The notes beneath the pieces were generated by a model, which saw nothing but the letters and a program-made list of their open reading frames with translations, ran no database searches and was not told where the DNA came from. Below are positions 25,149 to 32,083 of a DNA stretch of 49,032 bases, piece after piece (positions within the stretch are counted from its first letter, which is position 1; the number at the start of each line of letters is the position of its first letter). Origin of the DNA: Natrialba taiwanensis DSM 12281 (lineage in GTDB: Archaea > Halobacteriota > Halobacteria > Halobacteriales > Natrialbaceae). Position numbers and translations under genes: made by a program. Location: NCBI RefSeq assembly GCF_000337595.1, contig NZ_AOIL01000049.1, positions 152,817 to 201,848 of the forward strand. The letters are read 5' to 3'.

Positions 25149-25913
25149 ATGCGACTCTCCGAGAAAACCGTCGTCATCACGGGCGCAGCGGCAGGGATCG
25201 GCAAGGCAACCGCCGAACGGTGTGCAGCAGAAGGCGCACACGTCATCGTCACGGATGTCGACAGCGACGGCGGCCAGGCCGTCGCCGACGAACTCGAGAA
25301 CGCGGACTCGAACGGCACCGCTTCGTTCTACGAACTCGACGTGACCGACAGCGACCAGTTTCACGACGTGATCGACGACATCGCCGAGACGCACGGGCTC
25401 GACGTACTCGTCAACAACGCCGGTACCGGCCACCCGGGCGGGAGCCTCGAAGAACTCGAGAACTCGATTCGAGACTTCGTCATCGACGTGAACATCAACG
25501 GGGCCTGGAACGGCTGTCACGCCGCGCTTCCCCACATGAAAGAACAGGGACACGGCTCGATCGTCAACGTTGGTTCGCTGGCGAGCATCCTCGGCTTGCC
25601 GAAACAGGCCGCGTACTCGATGACGAAAGGAGCCGTCCTCAATATGACCCGTGCGGTCGCTGCTGAAGCGGGCCCGTACGGCGTCCGCGCGAATACCGTC
25701 TGTCCCGGCTTTACGGAGACGCAACTCCTCGATCAATACCTGTCTCAGCAGGATGACCCCGAACGGGCCCGCGAGCAGATGGTCGAACAGTACCCGCTCA
25801 AGCGCCTCGCCGAACCCGGGGAAGTCGCGGACGCAATTCTGTTCCTGGCGAGCGACGAGGCGTCGTTTATCACCGGTCACGGCCTCGTCGTCGACGGCGG
25901 CTTTTCCGCGTAG
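25149..25913 (+). CDS. SDR family oxidoreductase (FabG-like)
   Basis: The 254-residue classical short-chain dehydrogenase has the cofactor loop TGAAAGIGKATAE at 11-23, VTDVDSDGG after the second strand (an Asp favouring NAD), the NNAGTG motif, the catalytic Ser in VGSLASI and YSMTK with Tyr and Lys. VCPGFTETQLL and ITGHGLVVDGGFSA complete the fold. The reaction is oxidation or reduction of an alcohol or carbonyl; the substrate cannot be named, though 3-oxoacyl or polyol dehydrogenases are the nearest types. Start chosen from TATA spacing. It stands alone, 110 bases after the DUF3006 gene and with its own promoter. Confidence 0.88.
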   Translation: MRLSEKTVVITGAAAGIGKATAERCAAEGAHVIVTDVDSDGGQAVADELENADSNGTASFYELDVTDSDQFHDVIDDIAETHGLDVLVNNAGTGHPGGSLEELENSIRDFVIDVNINGAWNGCHAALPHMKEQGHGSIVNVGSLASILGLPKQAAYSMTKGAVLNMTRAVAAEAGPYGVRANTVCPGFTETQLLDQYLSQQDDPERAREQMVEQYPLKRLAEPGEVADAILFLASDEASFITGHGLVVDGGFSA

Positions 25914-25992
25914 GCCGACCGATCCGTCGAGCGCCTGCCGAGCGTGGGATCGGTACGGACTCCCCGATATCGCTCTTGTTGAACCGGTCCTC

Positions 25993-26142
25993 GTGGGAAT
26001 ACACCTCACGGCCCTGCTCGCGCTACTCGTCGACGATCGCCCTCGCGACACCGTCGGCTGGCTAACAGTCGAACTCGGCGCGTGGACGATCGTTCTCGTC
26101 TCCGCCTCCGCATACGGCTTCTCGCTGCTCGGGCTCTCGTAA
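25993..26142 (+). CDS. Possible small two-helix membrane protein
   Basis: From a GTG start the frame gives 49 residues with two hydrophobic stretches (IHLTALLALLV and LGAWTIVLVSASAYGFSLLG) joined by DDRPRDTVGW. Codon third positions are G or C almost throughout, and the stop is followed at once by a T5 run, both of which suggest a real gene. The frame stays open far upstream inside the SDR gene, so the start is uncertain and there is no ATG. I know no family for it. Confidence 0.35.
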   Translation: MGIHLTALLALLVDDRPRDTVGWLTVELGAWTIVLVSASAYGFSLLGLS

Positions 26143-26147
26143 TTTTT
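26143..26147 (+). terminator. T-run after the SDR/small-ORF unit
   Basis: Five T residues directly follow the TAA of the small frame, about 230 bases past the SDR stop and before the convergent deacylase gene. This is plausible for archaeal U-rich termination. Confidence 0.35.
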
Positions 26148-26175
26148 CTGCCCGTCCTCATGTCTCAGTCCGCCG

Positions 26176-27147
26176 CTATTGCTCGCGCACCAGCGCCACA
26201 CTGGCGAGTTTGTCGCCCGCCGTCACCGTCGCCTCCTGTGTCAGCGAGTACAACAGCCCCTCCCGATCCGCCGTCGCCGTCTGCAACACCTCGTACGTCG
26301 TCGGATCGTACACCGTTCCGAGTTCAGTGCCGGCCGAAACGAGCCCGCCGAACTCGAGGGTGGGAGCGGGACGGAACAGCCCGGAGTCGTCGGCAGTGAC
26401 CTGTCCGAGGTGGTTTCGGGCGACGGTTTGCTCGCGGCGTGGCGCGTTTCCGGGAAGCAGTCCGAGCGAGCGACAGACGTTGAGCAGCCCGTCGACGCCG
26501 GTTTCGACGGCGTCTTCGACGATCTGTTTGCTGTGCGCGAGTTCAGGTGTGATTGCGGGAACTCCCGCCTCGGCGGCGGCGACGCGGAATTTGCCCGCGA
26601 AATCGCGGCGATGCCATTCTTCGGGGGCGTCCTCGCCGGCCTCCTCCGAGAGCAGGATGTCCGTTCCGAACGCTTTGGCGAGGTCTCGAGCGCGATCATC
26701 GCCTTCCCGGTAGACGACGTGCGGAAGCAAGTCTGGGCTCCCGGTGTGGAGATCGACGATGGCGTCGGCCTGGACGGCAAACCCCCAGAGGCGGGCGGCC
26801 ATCCGCTGGTGGAGGCTGCCGTCGGCGTCGCCAGGCCAGACGCGGTTCATGTTGGGGTTGACGCTGTCGAACTGTTCCGGCGCGGTGTAGGAGACGCGGT
26901 CGAAGGTGAGCGGGTTTGCGACTGGAACGGCGACGATCGTTCCGGACAGCGACTCCAAGGGAAGCCGGTCGTGAAAGCGCCGGAGGGTTTCGGTACCGTT
27001 TATTTCGCGGCCGTGCTGTGCGGCCTGGACATACAGTGTCGGGCCGTCCGCAGAGCCGCTGTAGGTGTGCACTGTCGTCGTGAGCGCGACGCCGGAGGGT
27101 AATCGTGCGAGCGTAACCTCCTCGTCGGTGTGCGTTTTGGGGCTCAT
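26176..27147 (-). CDS. Succinylglutamate desuccinylase/aspartoacylase family protein
   Basis: The 323-residue enzyme belongs to the zinc carboxypeptidase-like AstE/AspA group that cleaves N-acyl amino acids or related amides. The zinc ligands are H45 and E48 in QAAQHGREING and H134 in VDLHTGSPD. E202 in TPELAHSKQ fits the general base. NPNMNRVWPGD near 97-107 supplies substrate-binding residues. The C-terminal 80 residues form a beta-rich lipoyl-like domain (GLVSAGTELGTVYDP) that is usual in this subgroup. No signal peptide is seen. The substrate is unknown and the neighbours do not help. No clear TATA box precedes it. Confidence 0.83.
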   Translation of the reverse strand: MSPKTHTDEEVTLARLPSGVALTTTVHTYSGSADGPTLYVQAAQHGREINGTETLRRFHDRLPLESLSGTIVAVPVANPLTFDRVSYTAPEQFDSVNPNMNRVWPGDADGSLHQRMAARLWGFAVQADAIVDLHTGSPDLLPHVVYREGDDRARDLAKAFGTDILLSEEAGEDAPEEWHRRDFAGKFRVAAAEAGVPAITPELAHSKQIVEDAVETGVDGLLNVCRSLGLLPGNAPRREQTVARNHLGQVTADDSGLFRPAPTLEFGGLVSAGTELGTVYDPTTYEVLQTATADREGLLYSLTQEATVTAGDKLASVALVREQ

Positions 27148-27289
27148 AGAACTCTTGTACTGTCGTTCTACGGCTGGCGGTATGTAGTTGCGGCCGCCGG
27201 TTGCAGAGTGGGGTACTGCTATCTCTGTAAGAGGAACGAAATTACCCGAGGACTGTGGTGGGATAGTAACACCTGCAACAGTTCACCCA

Positions 27290-27316
27290 CCGATCGCATA
27301 GCCGTCGTGCGATCGG
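27290..27316. repeat. Perfect 9-bp inverted repeat (hairpin) after sulfatase gene
   Basis: CCGATCGCA and TGCGATCGG flank a 9-base loop. It lies about 100 nt beyond the 3' end of the sulfatase-like gene and about 145 nt upstream of the deacylase start, so it could be a terminator-like structure for the first or an operator for the second. No T-run adjoins it. Confidence 0.5.
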
Positions 27317-27413
27317 ATGCACAGTGACTTGCAGTGGCTACGATAGTCCGTAGTACGGTCAGTGGCGAGACGCTCACACGCGAAAACCGATTCGGTCGTC
27401 TTGCCCGGCGCGA

Positions 27414-28886
27414 TTACCGGATATAACCGAGATCTGCCAGTCGATTCTCTACGTCATCACCGACCTCATTTGTCCCATCAGCGACCGCCGTTGGAGACAG
27501 CGAATCGAACGCCTCTGTAACGATCGTTCTCGAATCGCTTGAGTGCGATTCCACGGCAGCCTGGGCACTGATACAGTCGACGGTAGCGATGTCCGGATCT
27601 GTCTCCCCACGTACCACGTGCTTCCGAACGGCACCGTCATCTCCAGTCGGTTCGTAAACCGCTTTCCACGGACCGAAATACGGTTCGGGCCGGTCGGGTC
27701 GGTCCTCCCTTCGAAGTCGTTCGGTCATCGTGAGGATCGGGCCGTCGAGAAGCGGGTCGTCCGATGGATCGGGGATACTAGCCGGTCTGTCTATAGCCCG
27801 CTCTATCGCTGCGGGAATATTGGTCAACGATGCAGGAGCCGTCTCGGTCCGGGACGCGTGTTGCTCCGGCCACTTCACCACCAACGGTACGTGCGTTATC
27901 TCCTCGTGGACGCCCCAACTGTGCGTCACCGCACGGCAGTCCGGGGCCACGAACGACCGCTCTCCGAAACCTTCACCGTGGTCGCTCGTAATAACGAGAA
28001 GCGTCTCGTCTAACTCGCCGCGCTCTCGGAGTGCCGTTACAAGCTGTTTGACCACCGCATCTGCCTGTCGGATACCACCGTCGTAGAGCGATTCGAGCGC
28101 TTTGAGTTCTCCCCACGGCCGGCCGTTCGAGCCGTAATACTGATCACTCAACGTCCGCCCGGCTAGTGACTCGTGGAGATCCCGGATCCTGTCCCCAGAC
28201 CAGTTATCGTATTCCGCCGTCGGGATATACGGATAGTGCGCATCGAGCACATTGACACATGCGGCCCACGGTCCGTCCCGTTCGGCTTCCCACTCGAGGA
28301 ACCTGTCCGCAAATTCAGCACCGTCGGCTTTCTGATAGTCGTGCCATTTGGGATTGAACTCTCGGTAGCCCCGCCAGAACGTATTTGCCAACGCACGCAC
28401 CGGCTTCCCGGACGTGATCGCGCGCTTTAGATTTCCAGAAACACCTTCTAATTCTTTCACGTCAGTTGGATCGAAAGCATCGAACAAGCGAGCATTTTCT
28501 ATATTTCCGAAATCGGGGGTTTCAACGGTTTCGAACGACTCGAACAAGTTCGACGCGTTTGCGATGACGTAATTCGGGGTGAACAACCCCGTTTGATACT
28601 CATACTCTCGCTTTAGTCTGGTCCAAATTGTTGCTTCAGGTGAGAGCCGTCCCTCATGTTCTGTGATGTTGTGCTCCGGAACGTGGAGTCCAGTCCAGAT
28701 ACTCGCGTGGCTCGCGACGCTATGAATACTCGGCGCACGTGCCTGCCGGTAGACTGTCGCCTGCGCAGAGAACTGTTCTAGCGCAGGAGTTGTACGGTTG
28801 TAATGGCCGTGGAGACTCGTATTCTTTGCCCGGACTGTATCTAAGATAACAAGTAGAATATTGGGTTTGTCGCTGTCCGAATCCAT
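27414..28886 (-). CDS. Sulfatase-like hydrolase (alkaline phosphatase superfamily)
   Basis: The 490-residue protein has the sulfatase fold: NILLVILDTVRAKN at 9-22 with metal-binding D16, APSIHSVASHASIWTG at 51-66 in the active-site position, VLDAHYPY near 213-220 and VITSDHGEGFGER near 298-310 with the D302/H303 metal pair. The Cys/Ser-x-Pro-x-Arg motif that becomes formylglycine is absent; S56 in SVASH takes its place, so a phospho- or sulfo-ester hydrolase or transferase without formylglycine is likely. There is no signal peptide. The C-terminus (RLADLGYIR) is the usual end for haloarchaeal members, which often sit with glycan genes. Base composition and codon use are less GC-rich than the neighbours, hinting at transfer. 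Confidence 0.82.
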   Translation of the reverse strand: MDSDSDKPNILLVILDTVRAKNTSLHGHYNRTTPALEQFSAQATVYRQARAPSIHSVASHASIWTGLHVPEHNITEHEGRLSPEATIWTRLKREYEYQTGLFTPNYVIANASNLFESFETVETPDFGNIENARLFDAFDPTDVKELEGVSGNLKRAITSGKPVRALANTFWRGYREFNPKWHDYQKADGAEFADRFLEWEAERDGPWAACVNVLDAHYPYIPTAEYDNWSGDRIRDLHESLAGRTLSDQYYGSNGRPWGELKALESLYDGGIRQADAVVKQLVTALRERGELDETLLVITSDHGEGFGERSFVAPDCRAVTHSWGVHEEITHVPLVVKWPEQHASRTETAPASLTNIPAAIERAIDRPASIPDPSDDPLLDGPILTMTERLRREDRPDRPEPYFGPWKAVYEPTGDDGAVRKHVVRGETDPDIATVDCISAQAAVESHSSDSRTIVTEAFDSLSPTAVADGTNEVGDDVENRLADLGYIR

Positions 28887-28915
28887 CTTTGCTATCTCTC
28901 AGTATCGGATTGGAA

Positions 28916-28924
28916 CTGAATAAA
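28916..28924 (-). promoter_or_regulatory. TATA-like box of the sulfatase-like gene
   Basis: Minus-strand TTTATTCAG is centred about 34 nt before the ATG at 28886, which implies a short leader of several bases. Confidence 0.45.
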
Positions 28925-29079
28925 TTCTTCCCTTATGAACTCTTTATAGAACTGCACTACGATAGAAGCGATTGTCGGCTTTCAGTGGCTACTAGAGATG
29001 ACCGACCGCTTCCCGAAATATCCCGGACCACACTGGCAAAGACCACTACCGTTTTCACGCGTCCCATCGTCGCCGACGT

Positions 29080-29598
29080 ATGGGCAACGTTACTGCAACC
29101 CTGCACACGAACCGCGGCGACATCGAGGCTGAACTCTACGACGACCGTGCACCACGCACTGTGGACAATTTCGTCGGCCTCGCGACCGGCGGCAAGACCT
29201 GGACCGATCCCGAGACAGGCGAGGAGATCGAGGGCGAACCGCTGTACGACGACGTGGCCTTCCACCGCGTCATCGAGGACTTCATGATTCAGGGCGGCGA
29301 CCCGACCGAAACCGGCCGCGGCGGCCCCGGCTACCAGTTCGACGACGAGTTCCACGACGAACTCCGTCACGACGACGAGGGGATTTTGAGCATGGCGAAC
29401 TCCGGCCCGGACACGAACGGCTCGCAGTTCTTCATCACGCTCGACGCCCAACCCCACCTCGACGACCGCCACTCCGTCTTCGGCAAGGTCACCGACGGGA
29501 TGGACGTCGTCCGGGAGATCGGCAACGTCGACACGGACCGAAACGATCAGCCCCAGGAAGACGTCGTGCTCGAGTCGGTGTCGATCGACTACGAGTAA
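29080..29598 (+). CDS. Peptidyl-prolyl cis-trans isomerase, cyclophilin type
   Basis: The 172-residue cyclophilin speeds proline isomerisation during protein folding in the cytoplasm. FHRVIEDFMIQGGDP carries the catalytic Arg, then GILSMANSGPDTNGSQFFIT and LDDRHSVFGKVTDGMDVV follow. The tryptophan that binds cyclosporin in eukaryotic forms is His here (DDRHSVFG), as in many prokaryotic enzymes. An acidic insert (about 38-52, GGKTWTDPETGEEIEG) is common in haloarchaeal copies. There is no signal peptide. It stands alone between the divergent sulfatase gene and the next SDR gene; housekeeping expression is likely. Confidence 0.93.
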   Translation: MGNVTATLHTNRGDIEAELYDDRAPRTVDNFVGLATGGKTWTDPETGEEIEGEPLYDDVAFHRVIEDFMIQGGDPTETGRGGPGYQFDDEFHDELRHDDEGILSMANSGPDTNGSQFFITLDAQPHLDDRHSVFGKVTDGMDVVREIGNVDTDRNDQPQEDVVLESVSIDYE

Positions 29599-29750
29599 CC
29601 TGCGCTGCACTCGAAATACGAGCTTCCGTTTTACAGATCACCGCTTGACAGCACGCTCGGAGCCGATATTTCGGCGAGGATTGCGTTCGAAATCGAACTT
29701 GAATACCATATCCGCCGCTCGACTCCCGCCACCACCGTGGAGCGGAGACG

Positions 29751-29758
29751 GTTTTAGG
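29751..29758 (+). promoter_or_regulatory. TATA-like box of the SDR gene at 29.8 kb
   Basis: GTTTTAGG is centred 27 nt before the ATG at 29782, indicating a leaderless transcript. Confidence 0.45.
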
Positions 29759-29781
29759 ATGGTTCGACCCGTACCGATACT

Positions 29782-30741
29782 ATGGGCTGGACAGCCGCCG
29801 ATATCCCCGACCAGTACGGCCGGACGTTCGTCGTCACCGGCGCAAACAGCGGCCTCGGTCTCGAGACCACGCGCGAACTCGCCCGCAAGGGTGCAACCGT
29901 GATCATGGCCTGTCGAAGCGTCGAACGCGGCGAGGCCGCGGCTGACGACGTTCGCGACGACCTCTCGCGCGTCGAGGGCGACCTCCGCGTCGAACAGTGC
30001 GACCTCGCAAGCCTCAACTCTATTCGCGAGTTCACAACTCGGCTCGGCGACGAGCGAATCGACGTGCTCGTTAATAACGCCGGCGTTATGGCGATTCCGC
30101 GCTCGGAGACCGAGGACGGCTTCGAGACGCAGTTCGGCGTCGATCACCTCGGCCATTTCGCACTCACCGGCTTGCTGCTCGACAATCTCCACCTCGACGA
30201 CGAGGCGGATTCGCGCATCGTCACCGTCTCCAGCGGCGTTCATGAGAGCGGCGACATCGACTTCGACGACCTGCACCACGAGGAGTCGTACGACCGCTGG
30301 GAGGCCTACGGCCAGGCGAAACTGGCGAACGTGCTGTTCGCATATGAACTCGAGCGCCGGCTACTTACCGCGGACCTGAACGCGAAGAGCATTGCCGTCC
30401 ACCCAGGGTATGCAGCCACGCAACTCCAGATTCGCGGCCCCGAACAGAGCGGCAAGCGATTTCGAAAGCTCGCAATGAGGCTCATGAATACGCTGGTGGC
30501 GCAGTCGGCCGAACGGGGCGCACTACCGTTGTTGTACGCTGGGACTGCGCCGGACGCCGAGGGCGGCGCGTACTACGGTCCCGGTGGGCTCGCGAATATG
30601 CGCGGCACGCCCGACCGCCAGGCCTCTTCGGACCGTTCCTACGACCGTGAAACGGCTCGCCGTCTCTGGGATGTTTCGCGTGAGTTGACGGGCGTTACGT
30701 ACGATCTCCCGCGGCCGGCGGCCGAGCGCGCCTCTCCCTGA
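29782..30741 (+). CDS. SDR family oxidoreductase (retinol dehydrogenase-like)
   Basis: The 319-residue protein is of the longer SDR class that includes retinol and protochlorophyllide reductases. TGANSGLGLETTREL near 19-33 binds the cofactor and ACRSVERGEAA near 44-54 has the Arg typical for NADP. VNNAGVM and VTVSSGVH hold the central motifs, YGQAKLANVLFAYEL the catalytic Tyr/Lys and the membrane-proximal helix, and VHPGYAATQLQ the following loop. The C-terminal stretch ALPLLYAGTAPDAEGGAYYG matches haloarchaeal members. The substrate is unknown. It appears to be transcribed alone. Confidence 0.87.
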   Translation: MGWTAADIPDQYGRTFVVTGANSGLGLETTRELARKGATVIMACRSVERGEAAADDVRDDLSRVEGDLRVEQCDLASLNSIREFTTRLGDERIDVLVNNAGVMAIPRSETEDGFETQFGVDHLGHFALTGLLLDNLHLDDEADSRIVTVSSGVHESGDIDFDDLHHEESYDRWEAYGQAKLANVLFAYELERRLLTADLNAKSIAVHPGYAATQLQIRGPEQSGKRFRKLAMRLMNTLVAQSAERGALPLLYAGTAPDAEGGAYYGPGGLANMRGTPDRQASSDRSYDRETARRLWDVSRELTGVTYDLPRPAAERASP

Positions 30742-30758
30742 GCGCCCTGTGGTTCCAT

Positions 30759-30775
30759 AACTATTTTGAATAGTT
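30759..30775 (+). promoter_or_regulatory. 17-bp dyad containing the TATA box of the membrane-protein gene
   Basis: AACTATT and AATAGTT flank TTG. The embedded TATTTTG is centred 27 nt before the ATG at 30792, so the dyad covers the TATA box. A protein bound here would block transcription, which makes it a candidate operator; part of the symmetry could be chance in an AT-rich box. Confidence 0.5.
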
Positions 30776-30791
30776 CGCGGTAAGCATTCGT

Positions 30792-31187
30792 ATGCTCTCT
30801 CGAGACACAACCGTTCACATCGGGGCGGTACTGTCGGGTCTTTTCGTTCTGGTGCTGGCCGACTATCTCGCTATCGGGCTCGAAACCGGCCCGGGATCGG
30901 TCGCGGTATTCCTGCTGTTCTACGGGCTCGTTCTCGGCGGCGCGCACTTGGTCCTCGCTATCCGCGGCGAGGATGGCCTGATTCCGGTCGAAGCGAGATG
31001 GCGGTACGTCGCCATGCTTGTCGTCGTGCTGGGTGCGGGTGCAGCGATCCAGTATGCCGGTTCGAGTTCAATCGGATCGACCGATCTCGAACTCCGGACC
31101 GTTGGACTCGCAGTGATCGCTCTCGCGGTAGTCGCGTACCTTGTGAACGAGTCGGTCGCCGGGTATCGCGCGTCCCGACCTCGGTGA
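30792..31187 (+). CDS. Small four-helix membrane protein, function unknown
   Basis: The 131-residue protein has four hydrophobic segments (about 9-27, 36-56, 68-86 and 103-123) with short acidic or basic loops, and ends in a basic tail (GYRASRPR). The first gap carries LETGPGS and the central loop RGEDGLIPVEARWR. I recognise no family and no catalytic motif. Leaderless expression is likely from the TATA box 27 nt upstream, which sits inside a dyad. The next gene is a ferredoxin after 122 bases, probably separate. It could be a small transport or stress protein, but nothing supports a choice. Confidence 0.65.
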   Translation: MLSRDTTVHIGAVLSGLFVLVLADYLAIGLETGPGSVAVFLLFYGLVLGGAHLVLAIRGEDGLIPVEARWRYVAMLVVVLGAGAAIQYAGSSSIGSTDLELRTVGLAVIALAVVAYLVNESVAGYRASRPR

Positions 31188-31309
31188 AGCGCCCCAGAGG
31201 GCTCGCGACGAGTTCAGGATCGAACCTGACGCGGCTCGAGAACTCGTTCCGGAAGCGCGTTCGGCATCCAACCGTAACGCGAAAGGTGACGCAGTCGAAC
31301 AGTTATATA

Positions 31310-31663
31310 ATGACCGACGGCGATGAGAACGGCGGCGAGATCCAGCGCGCGAGCGATGTCGGCTCGGCCGATGCGCCCTCGATCGAGGAAAAGCCCTACA
31401 AGATCATCTTCGAGGCCAACAAGTGCTTCGGGGCCGGCAAGTGCGCCGAAGTCAGCGACAACTGGGAGATGTCGCTCGCCTCGGGTATCGCCAAACCGAA
31501 CACCTACTTCATCGACGAGGCGGACTTAGACCACAACGTTCGCGCTGCCGAGATTTGCCCGGCGAAGAAAGACGAGGGCTGCATTCACGTCATCGACCGC
31601 CGGACCGACGAGGAGATCGCGCCGGACCCGCACGGGGACGGGACGTTGAGCGTCGACTGGTAA
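31310..31663 (+). CDS. Ferredoxin, single-cluster type
   Basis: The 117-residue acidic ferredoxin carries low-potential electrons. A disordered acidic start (1-27) is followed by YKIIFEANKCFGAGKCAEV with C39 and C45, and then AAEICPAKKDEGCIHVID with C83 and C91. The four cysteines could hold one [4Fe-4S] or [3Fe-4S] cluster; the CxxCxxC spacing of classic ferredoxins is lacking. The start is uncertain: TTATATA stands directly before the ATG, too close for a promoter of a leaderless message from this ATG, and no good Shine-Dalgarno sequence adjoins. No redox partner gene is next to it; the acyl-CoA and heme genes elsewhere in the window are only speculative partners. Confidence 0.8.
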   Translation: MTDGDENGGEIQRASDVGSADAPSIEEKPYKIIFEANKCFGAGKCAEVSDNWEMSLASGIAKPNTYFIDEADLDHNVRAAEICPAKKDEGCIHVIDRRTDEEIAPDPHGDGTLSVDW

Positions 31664-31751
31664 CCGAGACCGGGTTTCGATCGGGCGATTCGGTCGACGC
31701 ACACCGAAACGCACATTGTAGCGGGGCGGATATCCCCGAGTGCGCTTTTGC

Positions 31752-31835
31752 GCGAGGGTAGCCAAGCAGGCCAACGGCGGTGGGCTTAAGACCCGCTCCC
31801 GTAGGGGTCCGAGGGTTCAAATCCCTTCCCTCGCA
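31752..31835 (+). tRNA. tRNA-Leu (anticodon UAA)
   Basis: The 84-base class II tRNA has a perfect 7-bp acceptor stem, GCGAGGG with CCCTCGC, discriminator A at 31835, a D-arm GCC/GGC, an anticodon stem GTGGG/CCCGC with loop CTTAAGA (TAA at 31787-31789), a long variable arm and the T-arm GAGGG/CCCTT around TTCAAAT. The CCA end is not encoded. It reads UUA (and possibly UUG) codons. Its 3' end is copied in the palindromic element that follows. Confidence 0.96.
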
Positions 31836-31861
31836 TGCCGACTCGAACGCCGGTGAGAGTC

Positions 31862-31960
31862 GTGTATGCGAACGGAGGGATTTGAATCAGGGAGAGAAGG
31901 CGCGCACAGCGAAGTGAGCACGCCTTCGCGTGGTTCAAATTCTTTCCTTCGCGTTATACG
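31862..31960. repeat. Palindromic element made of tRNA-Leu 3'-end copies
   Basis: About 99 bases form an imperfect inverted repeat. The left arm, 31868-31888, is an inverted copy of the tRNA-Leu 3' end (17 of 21 bases match 31814-31834), and the right arm, 31932-31952, is a direct copy (18 of 21). The interior has GAAGGCG facing CGCCTTC. This looks like the trace of one or more integrations at the tRNA 3' end, with att-like duplications. There is no integrase gene in the window, so only the footprint remains, if that is what it is. Confidence 0.6.
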
Positions 31961-32083
31961 AGACATCCCCTGTCCCTGCGAACGACCACAGGCAGGACAA
32001 TCGAATAGAAAGCCAGTCACACGGAGCAGTTGGTCCCACCAACGACGACCGGTCGACCGCAGAGCACCGGGCCAGCAGCGCGC

